Shown: in pieces, positions 10,779 through 21,400 of the stretch
Numbering within the stretch: the first letter of the stretch is position 1
Layout of the letters: each line of letters opens with the position of its first letter
The notes under the pieces: generated by a model
Told to the model about the DNA's origin: nothing
Seen by the model: only the letters and a program-made list of their open reading frames with translations
Database searches by the model: none
Source of the DNA: Ettlia oleoabundans
Lineage: Eukaryota; Chlorophyta; Chlorophyceae; Chlamydomonadales
Assembly: GCA_019693395.1 (NCBI GenBank)
Contig: JAAMXP010002606.1
Coordinates: 1 to 36,383, forward strand
Direction: 5' to 3'
Length of the DNA stretch: 36,383 bases
Translations under genes and position numbers: made by a program

Positions 10779-13700
10779 ATGCGGTTCTTCCGAGCTTGTT
10801 CCCCCAGTCGGCCAGCCTTCCGCCTGGGCGGCCCGTTAGGAGAGCGCAAAGTGACCGTGCGACTCAACCAGGATCAGCTACAGTTGTCCCTGGCCACGGG
10901 GGAGGTGAGGCCACGCACCCTGCGCCGACCGCCTGGCCCCGTCTCTGCACACCCTTTCTTGCCTGCCGCTGACCCAGCCTTACGACTGCGCACCAGTTGC
11001 AGACTTTGGAAGTGCATGCTTTGGAAACAGCCAGTTGGCACGCATGCGTGCTTCCCAACAAGGAGCATGCTTTGTGCTTGCGGGTCCCAGCTCGGCCCAG
11101 CAGCCACACTGGGGTCACACGTGAGCTGCTGCTAAGGTCCAAGGCTAAGGAAAAAGTGGAGGAGCTTCAAGAGCAGCTGCGAGCTGCAGGGGTCAAGCAA
11201 GAACAGCTGCATCAACAAGGCGCCATGCAGCAGCGATCGGCTGAAGTCAGTCGTACTACGCCTTGTAGGCTGCCTGAGGAGCATGCAGGGCACGAGCTCA
11301 GCAGCAGTTGTTGCAGAGGTGGAGCCCAGCCCCAGCGGGGGCGGCCTCACCTGAAGGCTGGAACCGCAGCATCGCAGCATCAGCGGATCCACCTAGCGGC
11401 AACGCCGGGGTTACCCCCTACTGGCAGCAATGAGCAGGCAGTGGAGCTGAGCTCGGTAAGCTTTGGCTCGCCTGTTGCTGAAGAGATTGGCGAACTGGAG
11501 GCAGATGACTTCGACGCTAGCAATGGGCAGCCTGCAGTCGATGCATGCTCTGCAGGAAACGATGGGGCAGAAACACCCAGCGAAAATGGCAGCCAGCCTG
11601 GAGATGAGACAGGTGCCTACAGATGGCAGGAATTGGACTGTTTGCTGCCCAGCGGAAGTGCATCCCCTGCGCTCCTTAAGGTAGCCCAGTCCGAACTGCC
11701 GCGCCCAGCCTCCGCGCCTGCGTCACCAATCCTGCCTGGACTGCCGCTGGTGGCCAGCCCAAAGGCTGCATTAGCCCGCCATCCCTCCATTTCTGCGCCA
11801 GTCAGCCCGGTGCATGCCAAGGCTTCAGCATCACGTGATTGCATTACTGCTGCTCCCGCTGTTGGAGCCTTGATAAATCACGCATTACAGCTGCCGCAGC
11901 CGCCACCTGTGCAGCCACCCGTGCGCCTGCTGTCCTTCAGCGGGCGGTCCAGCTGCACTCCAGCTGCCCAGAGCCATGTGCAGAGGCTGGAGGCTGCTGT
12001 GGCACATCTGACTCTTGAGCTGGCACAAACACGAAGTGTGATGGGCAGCACAGGCGGCGAACCCTTGCGCAGGAAAGCTGCAGCAGGGGATGCAACGGCT
12101 GGAGTTAGCCCCAATCAGCCGACACCTGCCAGCCAAACAGCCTCTCGTAGTAGCATTCCGCTACACCATTTGGCTCAGGTTGGGGCCGACAAGGGTGTCA
12201 CAACCACAGCAGGCAACGTCAGCGACCTGCAAGCTTTAAGCAAAACCACGAGCGGGCACCAGCTGGAGTTGGTGCTCCAAGAGAATGCACTGCTGCTTGG
12301 GCATCAGGCTGCGCTACAAGCAGAGCTGGGCCGCATGCAGGTGCAGCTGTCAGCAGCTGCGGCCGACAACATCCGCCTGGCACAACAGGCTGCAGCAGCG
12401 GTGCGCCAGCTGCAGGCAGCGGAGGAGGCAGCCCGGTGCAGGCAGCTGGGGGAGCAGCAGCTCCGTATCTCCCTGGGGGATGCTGTGGGGCAGTGTGAGG
12501 CGGTGGGGCGGGAGCTGGCGGTACTGAGCGGGAAGCTGGAAGCCAAGACTGCGCACTACCAGGAACTTAGGTGAGGCAAACTGGTTGAAACACTAAAATT
12601 GGGACATGATGGTAACTCTGCACTGATGCCTGTCTGGGGTCCGCAGTGGTACGCAATGGGCTGGACTGTTGAACACACATTGCTACCGCAAGGCTGGTCC
12701 AAGGTTTCATGGGAACGGGTCAATCCATGGTCGCATTTGCTGCTCCCAGCCCTCCACAGTGCTGAGCCCGAGCCAGCGCTCCACTCACGTGTGCAGGACT
12801 GCTACCGAGGCGTTGTTGGATGAGAAGACCCTGCTGACGGCTGCTCTCACCACAGCTCAGCTGCAGCTCAGGGAGGCCACACCCGCCGGCTGGGCTGCAC
12901 AAGAAGCGGAGATGCGGCACCAGGCAGATGCCGTCCGCAGCGAGGCGGCCAAGGCCAGGGAGGTGGCAGCAGGGGCGGAGGCAAAGGTGGCTGAGGCAAA
13001 GCGCAGGGAGGCAGAGGTAAGGTTGCCGGTATGGCGGGGTACATGCTGGGGTTGTCAGGCTATTTTCTGACCAAGCAGCTTTCGTGGCAACGGCTCAGGC
13101 TTCGTGGTTGGCTGAGGGAGATAAGCATCAGACAGCCGCAATCATGGGTTGAAGAGCACCCCAGCTACCAACTTGCAGGCTGCGGGTCACATGCGAGAGG
13201 CGGCACGGTGCCTGGAGGATGCACAGGCGGCAAGGGCTGCGGGGCTGGAGCGGGAGCAGCAGCTGGCGGCTGAGATACGCACACTGCGCCAGCAGCTGGC
13301 TGGCCGGCTGCCAGAGGGAGACCCAGCCAGAGCACTACAGGTGAGTTCCTCGGCAGGGACTTGAGCCGTCAAGTTTCAACACTTCAGGGAAGGTCACCAA
13401 AGTTTGTCAGCAAGCTTTCCGCCGCCTGTTTGGCGGGTGGAAGGTTACCAGTTACTAGAAAATACAATTTGCCCTTTCCTGGCTTGCAAGGAGTCACAAC
13501 TTGAAGTTGTTTTGCTGGGGCGGCAATACTTGTATGTTTACCTGCCGGAGCGGGTGAGCCAGCTGGAAGCTTCCCTTGCCGGGGTGCCGCAGGAGCGGGG
13601 GGCTCTGCTGGGCCAGGTGCAGCAGCTGCAAGCGGTGGGGCAGGAGCTGAGCAGCAGCTGCCGTGTGATGGAGGCGGGTATGCAGGCTGCAGTGCGAGAA

Positions 13701-15165
13701 CGAGACGGGCTGCAGGTTGGCTGCGGCAGCTGGGCTTACGTCCAAACGTGGGCATGTTGCAAACATATGTATGGATTTGCTATGGGTGCAACTATCTAGC
13801 AGCCGCAAACCAAACAATGTTGCCAACTTGCATTACAGCGTGTAACTACACCAATGCACTATCAAAGCCAACTGCTGTTGATGCATTGCAGGCTGCGCTG
13901 TCCCAGGCACAGGCGGCACATGCGGCTGCCGAGAAGACTTGGCAGCAGCAGCGGCAGCAGCTGGAAAGCAGCTTGGGCGCTGCCAGCGGCCGCCTGGCTG
14001 GCTCCGAGGATAGCGTGCAGACCAGCAGGGCGCAAACGGTGACCTTGCAAACTCAGGTGGGTGGTAGACCACAGTCTATGGTTGATCTTTAACATCTGAG
14101 TGTGCTTGACTGCCGCACCGATGTCGCTTCCAACCTCACAGGGCCTCAATCGCTCTATGCTCCTCACTTGCCCGGGTGATTATCTGCAGGTGGAGAGCTT
14201 ACAGCGCGACCTATCGGCAGCCTCAGCACGAGAGCAGGAGCTGCAAGCAGAGCTGAAGCTGCTGGCAGCAAAGGCCGAGGCTGAGAGCAAAGCTGGCAAG
14301 GAGAGGGCAGAGGCAGCCGCGGCAGCACACACAGCAGAGGCAGCCCGACTGCAGGATCAGCTGCTTGCAAAGGAGTCTGAGCTGGCTGCCGCAAGGAAGG
14401 AGGCTGCTCTTCTAGAGGCGGAACAGCAAAGGCTGCAGGATGACGTGCGGCGGGGGCGCGAGGAGCGCGCTGTGGCTGCCCGTGACCTGCAGCTGGAGGC
14501 CAGCTCAGCCAAGGCGGAAGCCGCTGCGCTGGCACAGGATCTGCATAGCGCACGCAGCGGGACAGAGGAGCTGCGCAGGGCACTGGAGGAAACCAAGCAA
14601 GCACTGCAGCAGGTGAGCAGCTCTATTGAGTAGTGGGCTCCAATAGCAGTCTTGCTTCCCACCTTCAAACTTGCACCTTGCACAGCTGCAGCATGCTTTG
14701 TGGAGGCCAGCAAGCACGCTCAGATGTCAGGAACTAGATAGCACCAAACCTTATAAACTAGGTCCGACTATCTAACTGCCTGGACTTACAACCCTCTCCT
14801 TAACCCCTGTGCAGGCCCAAGCTCAAGCTGCTGCGGCAGCCACCACCCACAGCACGCTGAGCACTGAGCGCAAGGAGCTGCAGGCCCAGGTGGAGCGGCT
14901 GGGAGTTGAGCGGGACAGGGCACAGCGCGACAGCGAAGCTCACCAACTCAAGTGTGCGGCGCTGCAGCAGCAGTGCAAGCTTCTCGAGGCTGTGGCGCAC
15001 GGGCAGGCAACACTGGGCGGCCGAGGGACCGGCGGCAGCCCTTCGCGGGCACGCAGGGCGGCCAGCAAGGAAAACGGTGGCGGCCTTGGCGTGCTGCTGT
15101 CGGGTGGCGGGCTGATCAGGGCTCACCGTTTCGGTCCATACAGCTACAGCTCTGGATCTGATTAA
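10779..15165 (+). CDS. Long coiled-coil protein with PH-like N-terminus
   Basis: Eight exons: 10779-10904, 11003-12570, 12797-13016, 13179-13340, 13491-13715, 13892-14056, 14190-14612 and 14815-15165. The product is about 1079 residues. Exon 5 could instead start at 13551, since both acceptors keep phase. Residues ~20-110 alternate short beta strands (RKVTVRLNQDQLQLSLATGE, then ETLEVHALE, then HALCLRVPA, then RELLLRSKAKEKVEELQEQL). The pattern of strands plus a closing helix resembles a PH-like fold, but this is not a secure assignment. A Ser/Pro/Ala-rich disordered stretch follows to residue ~430. From there nearly to the end the protein is heptad-rich Glu/Gln/Ala/Leu coiled coil. The tail is basic then Gly-rich (SPSRARRAASKENG ... 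YSYSSGSD). Golgin-like tethers, centriolar or cytoskeletal scaffolds all fit; I cannot choose. Confidence 0.75.
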
Positions 15166-15469
15166 GCACCATGGCAATCGAGTGAGCCGCAGTGGGTGTG
15201 GCCCAAAGCCCCAGACAGTGTGATGTTCATGGTTCAGGTTGACGAGGGTTTGGGGTGCGGGAGGCAAGCAGCCTGGTGCATGCAAGGCGTTGAGCCGGTG
15301 ACGCATGTTGAAAGTGTCGATGATGTGTTGTGATGGAATAAGTTATCCTTCTTTGTAAAAATATGGTGGAAAATAATATCAGTGTATGTCGACTAAACTG
15401 TGACAAACGTCAAAGCAATCATCACTTTCAGAGGAAAACTGCGGGCGTCCTGCCATGCTCCAGGTGTGG
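15166..15469. other. Convergent 3' region, coiled-coil gene / sulfotransferase
   Basis: This is 304 bases between facing stop codons. It contains a plus-strand TGTAA at 15354-15358. Nothing gene-like was seen. Confidence 0.4.
15354..15358 (+). promoter_or_regulatory. TGTAA polyadenylation signal, coiled-coil gene
   Basis: TGTAA lies 189 bases after the stop codon of the coiled-coil gene, in an AT-rich stretch unlike the surrounding sequence. Confidence 0.6.
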
Positions 15470-17804
15470 CTACAGCCGCTTCACGCCAGCAAGCTTGTCT
15501 CCTTCCTCCCTTTCTTCCTGCCCTTCTCCCTGCTCCAGTGGATATCCAAACTCTTGGTAGAAGGGCGCCCAGCGCTGCTGCACCCGCTTACGCAGCTCAG
15601 TGCTCAGCGGCCTGCAGCAATGGTGGTGCTTGCACTGCTCCTGATAAAGCAGCGACAACCTGCTTGTGCAGTATGCTGCTGGTGTACGTGCCCTATTAAT
15701 CAGCAGTTGGTGGCAGCAAACAAGTGGCGGCTCTCTGGCTGCTGCAAAGGTCATGCAGCCAACCACACTGGCTTACACCTGTGTGTATTCTTCTTGAAAC
15801 CGCTCAGCTCCAGGCCGCTGCAGTACCGCTCAAAGGCTGGGCGTACCGCCTCAAAATCCCCCAGGTTGAGGGTGTTGTACATGCGACGCAGCGTGCCCAG
15901 CGGGTTTCGGTCCAGCTCATCAAAAGATACCTGCACAAGCTGGCCTGCTGGGAGGTGGTGGTGATGGTGGTGGTGAAATCGTGTGTTGGTGGGCGGGTAG
16001 GCGGAGTGTAAAATGGTGCACAAGAGGGGAGGGTTGTCAACCGTGCTAGACAAGTCCAACAGGACCCAACGTGCTGATGATGGTTGCTCCCACCAAGAAT
16101 AACCACGAGGGTTTGTATCCCTGAGTGGTTCCAGTGCTGCCATCGGCACTCATACCATGAAACACCTCACCAGCAGTCCCTGTGCCCTCTTTCTAAATTC
16201 ACCTGGCGGTACAAGCTTGCGGTCTGCAGTATATGTGCGGTACAACAGGTCGAACTGGTCCAGGATGAAATCAGTGACGTGGGCGCTGGAGGGTCGCTGC
16301 AAGTAGCAGTACCAGTAATAAGTGTCCGCCATGTGTGCCGCCGACTGAAAGGTGGTGAGTGGGTCACGGTGCATGTAGATGAATCGAGCCTTCGGGAAGA
16401 GCTTGAGGAACAGCCCCAGGCGCGCCGTGTGCACAGGTGATTTGATGAGTAGCGGCTTGCAGCCGCCCCATCGATATGTCACCTGCAGGGCGAGCCAGCA
16501 TATGGGGGTGAGTCCAAGCAGGGAGCGGCAGGGAGGTTCTAGTCCTATTTGCAGTCATGGAAACCTTGGCAAGGTTTTGACAGTGACCCAGGCTGGTCCA
16601 TAGCAGGACGTCAGCCTGGGCGCTGCCTAGCCACCGCAAGGCACGCACCTTTTTAAGGAACCACAGTAGGCTGGTCTGCCAGCTGTCAAACTCTGCCCTG
16701 CTGGAGCCCTCCTCAAAAGTGTAGTAGGCGTCGAAGCGATGCCGATCACGCATAAACACCAGCGGCAGGTAGGCGCTCACTGTGCCTGAAGGGATGGACG
16801 GGTTGAAGCAACCAGCAGCATGCGTTCGCTGCCATTTGCGCATGTGTGTGTCAGCTGACGCTGATATTGTGGCAAAAATCCTGACAACAAGGCACCGTGC
16901 ATTTCTGAGCCTTGACTAGAAGCGCGACGTGATGCACCCCCTCAAAGCCTCATTTCTCACACTTGGCCAGTTCCCCTGATCACACAGCCCACAGCCTTTG
17001 CTCCCACTAATACCGCACCCACCAGTCCTCGCCTCTGCACCAACCCTACCCGCCGCACCCGTCAGGGCGCTAACAGCAATCTCGTCTTCGGCAGGTGTGT
17101 CAAAGCTGAGAGGCATGGCGTCCATTGGGCGCGTGTCGTCTATCAGCGGGGCCAGCAGCCACTTGAAGCGCTCCAGCCACAGAAAGGCGGCAGGGAAGCC
17201 GGCATGCAAGGTGCGAGCGTAGGCAAACCTGTGGCACACACAGGAGGGACAGGCGGGAGAGCGGCAGGACAATCAGGCAGGCAGGCAGGCAGGCAGGCTT
17301 GTGGATGCTTGTGGGCTAGGGAGAGTCAGACCGGCGCCTGTGCCCTGTGATTTTTGCACCCGCTCCAATGCTGCACTGTATCATGGTCAGTTGCCCCCAC
17401 GCTGCGGTAGTGGCAAGCAGTGGAGTAGGCAAGCCTGCTCCCACCACTCACTGGGGGTCCAGCGCCAGCAGGTTGTGGATGTGGGTGGTGCCCGTCCGTG
17501 GGTGGCCAAGGATAACTATCGGCTGCGGGTGCAGCGGCTGCGCTGCGAAGGCTCGGCCATATAGCAGAGAGTCAACAACGCCCAGCAGGGAATTAATGCA
17601 AGCCATCAGCGTGAGGAAAGCGGCGCGGTGACCATAGTGCAACCAGTCAATAATGTCCCAGTGGCGGCGCAGCAGGCGCAGCCATGCGGGCAGCGTGATG
17701 CCGCTGAGGAAATGGTTCTTGAAGGAAAAGCGGTGTGGCAGGCCTGGCGTGAGCAGGTAGGTGGCTGTCCTGCTGTCACTGTCGCTTGCAAGACCCCAGT
17801 TCAT
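15470..17804 (-). CDS. PAPS-dependent sulfotransferase (Sulfotransferase_3-like)
   Basis: Six exons in coding order: 17804-17452, 17228 to about 17059 (or 17050), 16785-16649, 16482-16203, 15944-15779 and 15611-15470. The product is about 415 residues. The PAPS 5'-phosphosulfate loop is PIVILGHPRTGTTHIHNLLA, residues ~100-118. The 3'-phosphate-binding motif is ARFIYMHRDPLTTFQSAAH, preceded by CKPLLIKSPVHTARLGL. The C-terminal helices (VSFDELDRNPLGTLRRMYNT and RPLSTELRKRVQQRW ... YQEFGYP) are typical of the family. Such enzymes move sulfate from PAPS to small molecules, lipids or glycans; the acceptor is unknown. A hydrophobic stretch at residues ~65-85 (AAFLTLMACINSLLGVV) may anchor it to a membrane. 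The ATG at 17804 is the first Met in frame; an in-frame TAG precedes the upstream extension unless another exon exists. It is divergent from the dioxygenase-kynureninase gene. Confidence 0.88.
17274..17298. repeat. (GCAG)n tetranucleotide microsatellite
   Basis: About six GCAG units lie in the first intron of the sulfotransferase gene. The unit resembles the reverse complement of the CCTG repeat in the ABCB gene intron. Confidence 0.9.
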
Positions 17805-18419
17805 GGCCGGGGGGTGCTGGTCACTGGCGTTAGCGGGAGGTTTGCAGCGGGCGTGGCGGCGGAGTCGGGGTTGCCCAGGGATGGTGTAAGCGTCAATCAA
17901 CTAACATATTGTTGGCAGCAGTTGTCAATCAACACTTGCGAAGGCTTTACGTCACTATGGGAGAAGTGCAGGAACTGAGGGCCTACTGGAGACGTCTTTG
18001 TGCTGGCGAGCCCGCTGATCAATATGATGCAGTGAGGAAGCTAACACTGAGTCATATGCAAGGACAATTTCGCTTGCTGGGTGCCCAGCTGGCAGTGACT
18101 AGGCCGCCTAGCTTCGCTCGCTTGAATTTTGCCAGAGTATGCTGGTTTATGCGCTGTCTACAGAAATTTATCGTTCGTGAGAAGCACCTCCCAGACCACC
18201 TAAGCGCTGTTGGGCCTGTTTTGGTGAGCTGCGCGCGCGCAGCCCGTTCACCTGCCCGTCTGAGGACCACTGGACAGGGAAATTATACTCTTGTTCTGGT
18301 AATTGGTTCTTGGCCCTTGGATCCTTCCGCAAAGTTCCACGCTGGACTGGTTCACCAGAACTCTCGGCGAGCAGACATCCACTCACCACACTTCTTCCGA
18401 CATCCCTTTCCGCCACAAA
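17805..18419. promoter_or_regulatory. Divergent promoter region, sulfotransferase / dioxygenase-kynureninase
   Basis: This is 615 bases between outward starts at 17804 and 18420. Open frames cross it on both strands but have no recognisable protein character. No nameable motif was seen. It is AT-richer in the middle (18120-18310) than the neighbouring exons. Confidence 0.45.
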
Positions 18420-21400
18420 ATGACTGGGGGATGTCCTTTCGGGGCTGGAAGGAGCAACGGGGAGGATGCAGCGACGAGCCCAAGGCCGCTTTCTGCGGTG
18501 GGTTGTTGGCGCCTTGTCGTTGGGGCGCTCGGCAGTGCTGCCCGCCTACCTCTCCCTCTCCCTCAGTCGCTGGCTACCCGAACCCACCCACGCAAAAGCC
18601 GCAAGTAGGAAGATAAGCTGCACACCCTGTCGGTATGAAACTTGTAGTAATGACTGCCGTTATGGCTTGCAGACCAACCGACCAGACAGTGGCTCTGTCG
18701 TTGGCGCTCTGGCTGCCGGCAGGAAGCAGATGCTTCGCCTGCCCTCAGGGCGTGCACGTGTTAGGCTTCTGTACGAGGAATATGTGCATCTGCCCATGCT
18801 ACGTCAGGTGGGATGACCACACAGTCAAACGACAGCTCTGCACAGCCCGTCAGGTCATGCCAACATCAGTGCTCACCAGTGCAATCAGGCAGCCCGGCAG
18901 ACTCCTCTGGCAGCCAGCTTTCCGGTCCTCCTCCCTGCATCTGGTATGCAATAGCGCACTGGTACATCCATGCTTGCAGGTGTGGGAGTCTCCCTCAACT
19001 GAGAAGCCAGTGTTGGAGCCGCTGTTCGCCGCCGGCTTCCACGGCATCGAGCTGGCGCTGCTGCTGCTGGCGGAGTTTGTCAGCGATGGCCGCAGGTGCG
19101 GGACAGTTGGTTGATTTGATAGCACCAGCAGTTCAGCGCCGCACCATTGCTTGAAGTGCACTACCCCAGTTGCATTCGTGCGCTTCAAGGACAAGTCAAC
19201 AAGCGCTGCCCACCCGCCTGCCACCCACCAGGTATGTGGCCAAGCGGCCCCGTGTGGAGGCTGTAGCAGAAGACATTGCAACTCAGGTGATGCTGTGGCT
19301 GGTACCCAGCGAATTAGACAGACTGGAGTATACTTGACTTCTGTCGCACCTGGTGAGCCATTTTGCAGCTGCCCGGCTGCTGCCACATGCTACCTGGCCA
19401 TCCTCAACACTTGACATCCTCACACCTTTCCTAACACCCGAACTTACACGTGGCACTCCGCGTTGCCGCTGTTCACTGCCTGCCCGTTGCTAGACGTAAT
19501 GTGCTGCTGATACATCAAGCGCCAGCTGTTGACAGTGTGTATGCGTGTGTGCCCATTGTTGCCGCTGTATGCAGTGCGAGCTGCTGACTGAGGTGGTTGA
19601 TGCTGAGCTGGAGGAAGAGCTGCAGGATGGGGAGGGGCCCAAACATGCAAACACAACCAGCCGACTCTCACTCACACAGGTAATCGCCGCCGGGGCAGCA
19701 GCCCCTTCGTTCAGCGTGTGCTTCTGCTGTCACTGCGGCCAGTGGAGCCGGCTTGGTTGTAGTGGCGTATACCCTTGTGTTGCAACGCAAGCCCCCAAGC
19801 TGCTATGCTCGTTGCCTTGCTGACATTGCGATTTTGTTGTGCCCTACTGTTCTTGAACGGCACTGTCTTCAACTTGTCACTGCTGGATGCAGCCTTTCCC
19901 TTTCGAGGGATGCCCACCCACCAAGACCGGCCCCTGCCACTCCCCCGGCCTTCAACGCCTCACCGACGCCATCCTGGCCAAAATTGGCGGCATGAGCTGC
20001 GCAGAACGCAACTCCCTTATCAAGGTGCATGAAGCAACGCTGCTGGTATCACAACTGGCTTCCTACCTGCAGGGCCAGCTGCAGCCAGGGTTGAGAGGCC
20101 TTGCTAAGGTGCCACCTAGCCGCATGTGCCAGGTTTCCCACCTTTGTGCCCACCTCCTTTGCCTCCTTCTTGCCCTGCCCGCAGCTGGTGATCAACATCA
20201 CCGCCGCCTTCTCCAGCTTCCAGCGCTGGAGCGTGGGGCTGGGCATCGAGCCTCAGCTCAACGCGCTGCGAACTGCCGTGGGCCTTCCGCCGCTGCGGGT
20301 GAGGTGCAGCTACAAGCAAAGGGAGGCATACAAGGTGCCAGACAGAACCATTGCCCTCACATGGCTCTGCAAGCGACTTGAAGCGGGATGTTACCACATG
20401 GTTACCACATAGTCACCACATGGCTGCCCTGACCCCCCCAGTTCCCTGCCGCCTTCCTGCCTTGCAGTTTACCCACAAGCTCAACCTGGACTATGTGAGC
20501 TGGCTTGCTGCCCTGCACCCAGCTATCGTCCCCGGGTGCATGTTGTTCAAGCAGCTGCCATCGCTTTCCTCTCCACTGCACTGAACAGAACAGCTTCATT
20601 GTGTGCCTTCCGGTGTTGTTGCAGGACAGTCTGGTGAAGCCCTGGCTTTGCGAGCAGACGTTGACCTGCGAGACGTACACACATGGTGGGTGAATGGCTG
20701 AATGGGTGGGTGCATGTGAGGGTGGGCCGGTTGGGAACTTGTGTAGGCTTGAGCGCCACACAGGCTCCAGATCCTCAGTGCAACACCTCAGCACATGCTT
20801 CCTTCTATGACATGATGTTCTGTCTAATCCCGTCGGTGTGGCCTCAATTGGTGCTGTTGCTCCGCCCCTTCCTTGACCCTTCCCTTTCTAGCCCCTGCCG
20901 CTCCATGCAGCCGAAGACTTTTTCTTCAGGACGATCCACCTGGGTACCGACTGCTGGGCTTTTGTGGCGCTGTCACGCATGCACAGCGCCCGTCAGTATG
21001 CGGACGCAGGCAACTGGCACATCGCTGCTGCACGCGCCGCACAGGTGCGGGACGTTATGACACCCCCTGGATAAAACACGTCCTAGCATGCTGGCTCTTA
21101 AAACCGACATTGAGGCATATTTCCTAGCCTTTGCATCGTGGCTCGGCTGCAGCTGCTAGTGCTGACACGTGACTCCTCTGCTCCCCTGCCCCTGTTGCCC
21201 TCAACTGTCTGCCGTGGCTTCAGGCTGCACGCATCCTTCACTACCTGGGCTCCCACGTCATGCTGCTCACCTCCATGAACCTGCGGGACTACCTGCTGCT
21301 CAAGGTGGAGCTGGAGGGGACCAGCGGCGAGGGATCGGTGCAGGTGAGGGGCGTTGAGGGTGTTTGCTGGTGAGGAAGATACTAGACTGGATTGCAGTTC

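Noticed and set aside
12285..12556. Long Cys/Gln/Arg-rich open frames on both strands
   Set aside because: They are frame shadows of the coiled-coil exon 11003-12570, caused by its GCAGCAG-rich composition.
15945..15985. A run of seven histidine codons on the minus strand
   Set aside because: It lies in the intron between sulfotransferase exons 4 and 5 and reflects a GTG/GGT simple repeat.
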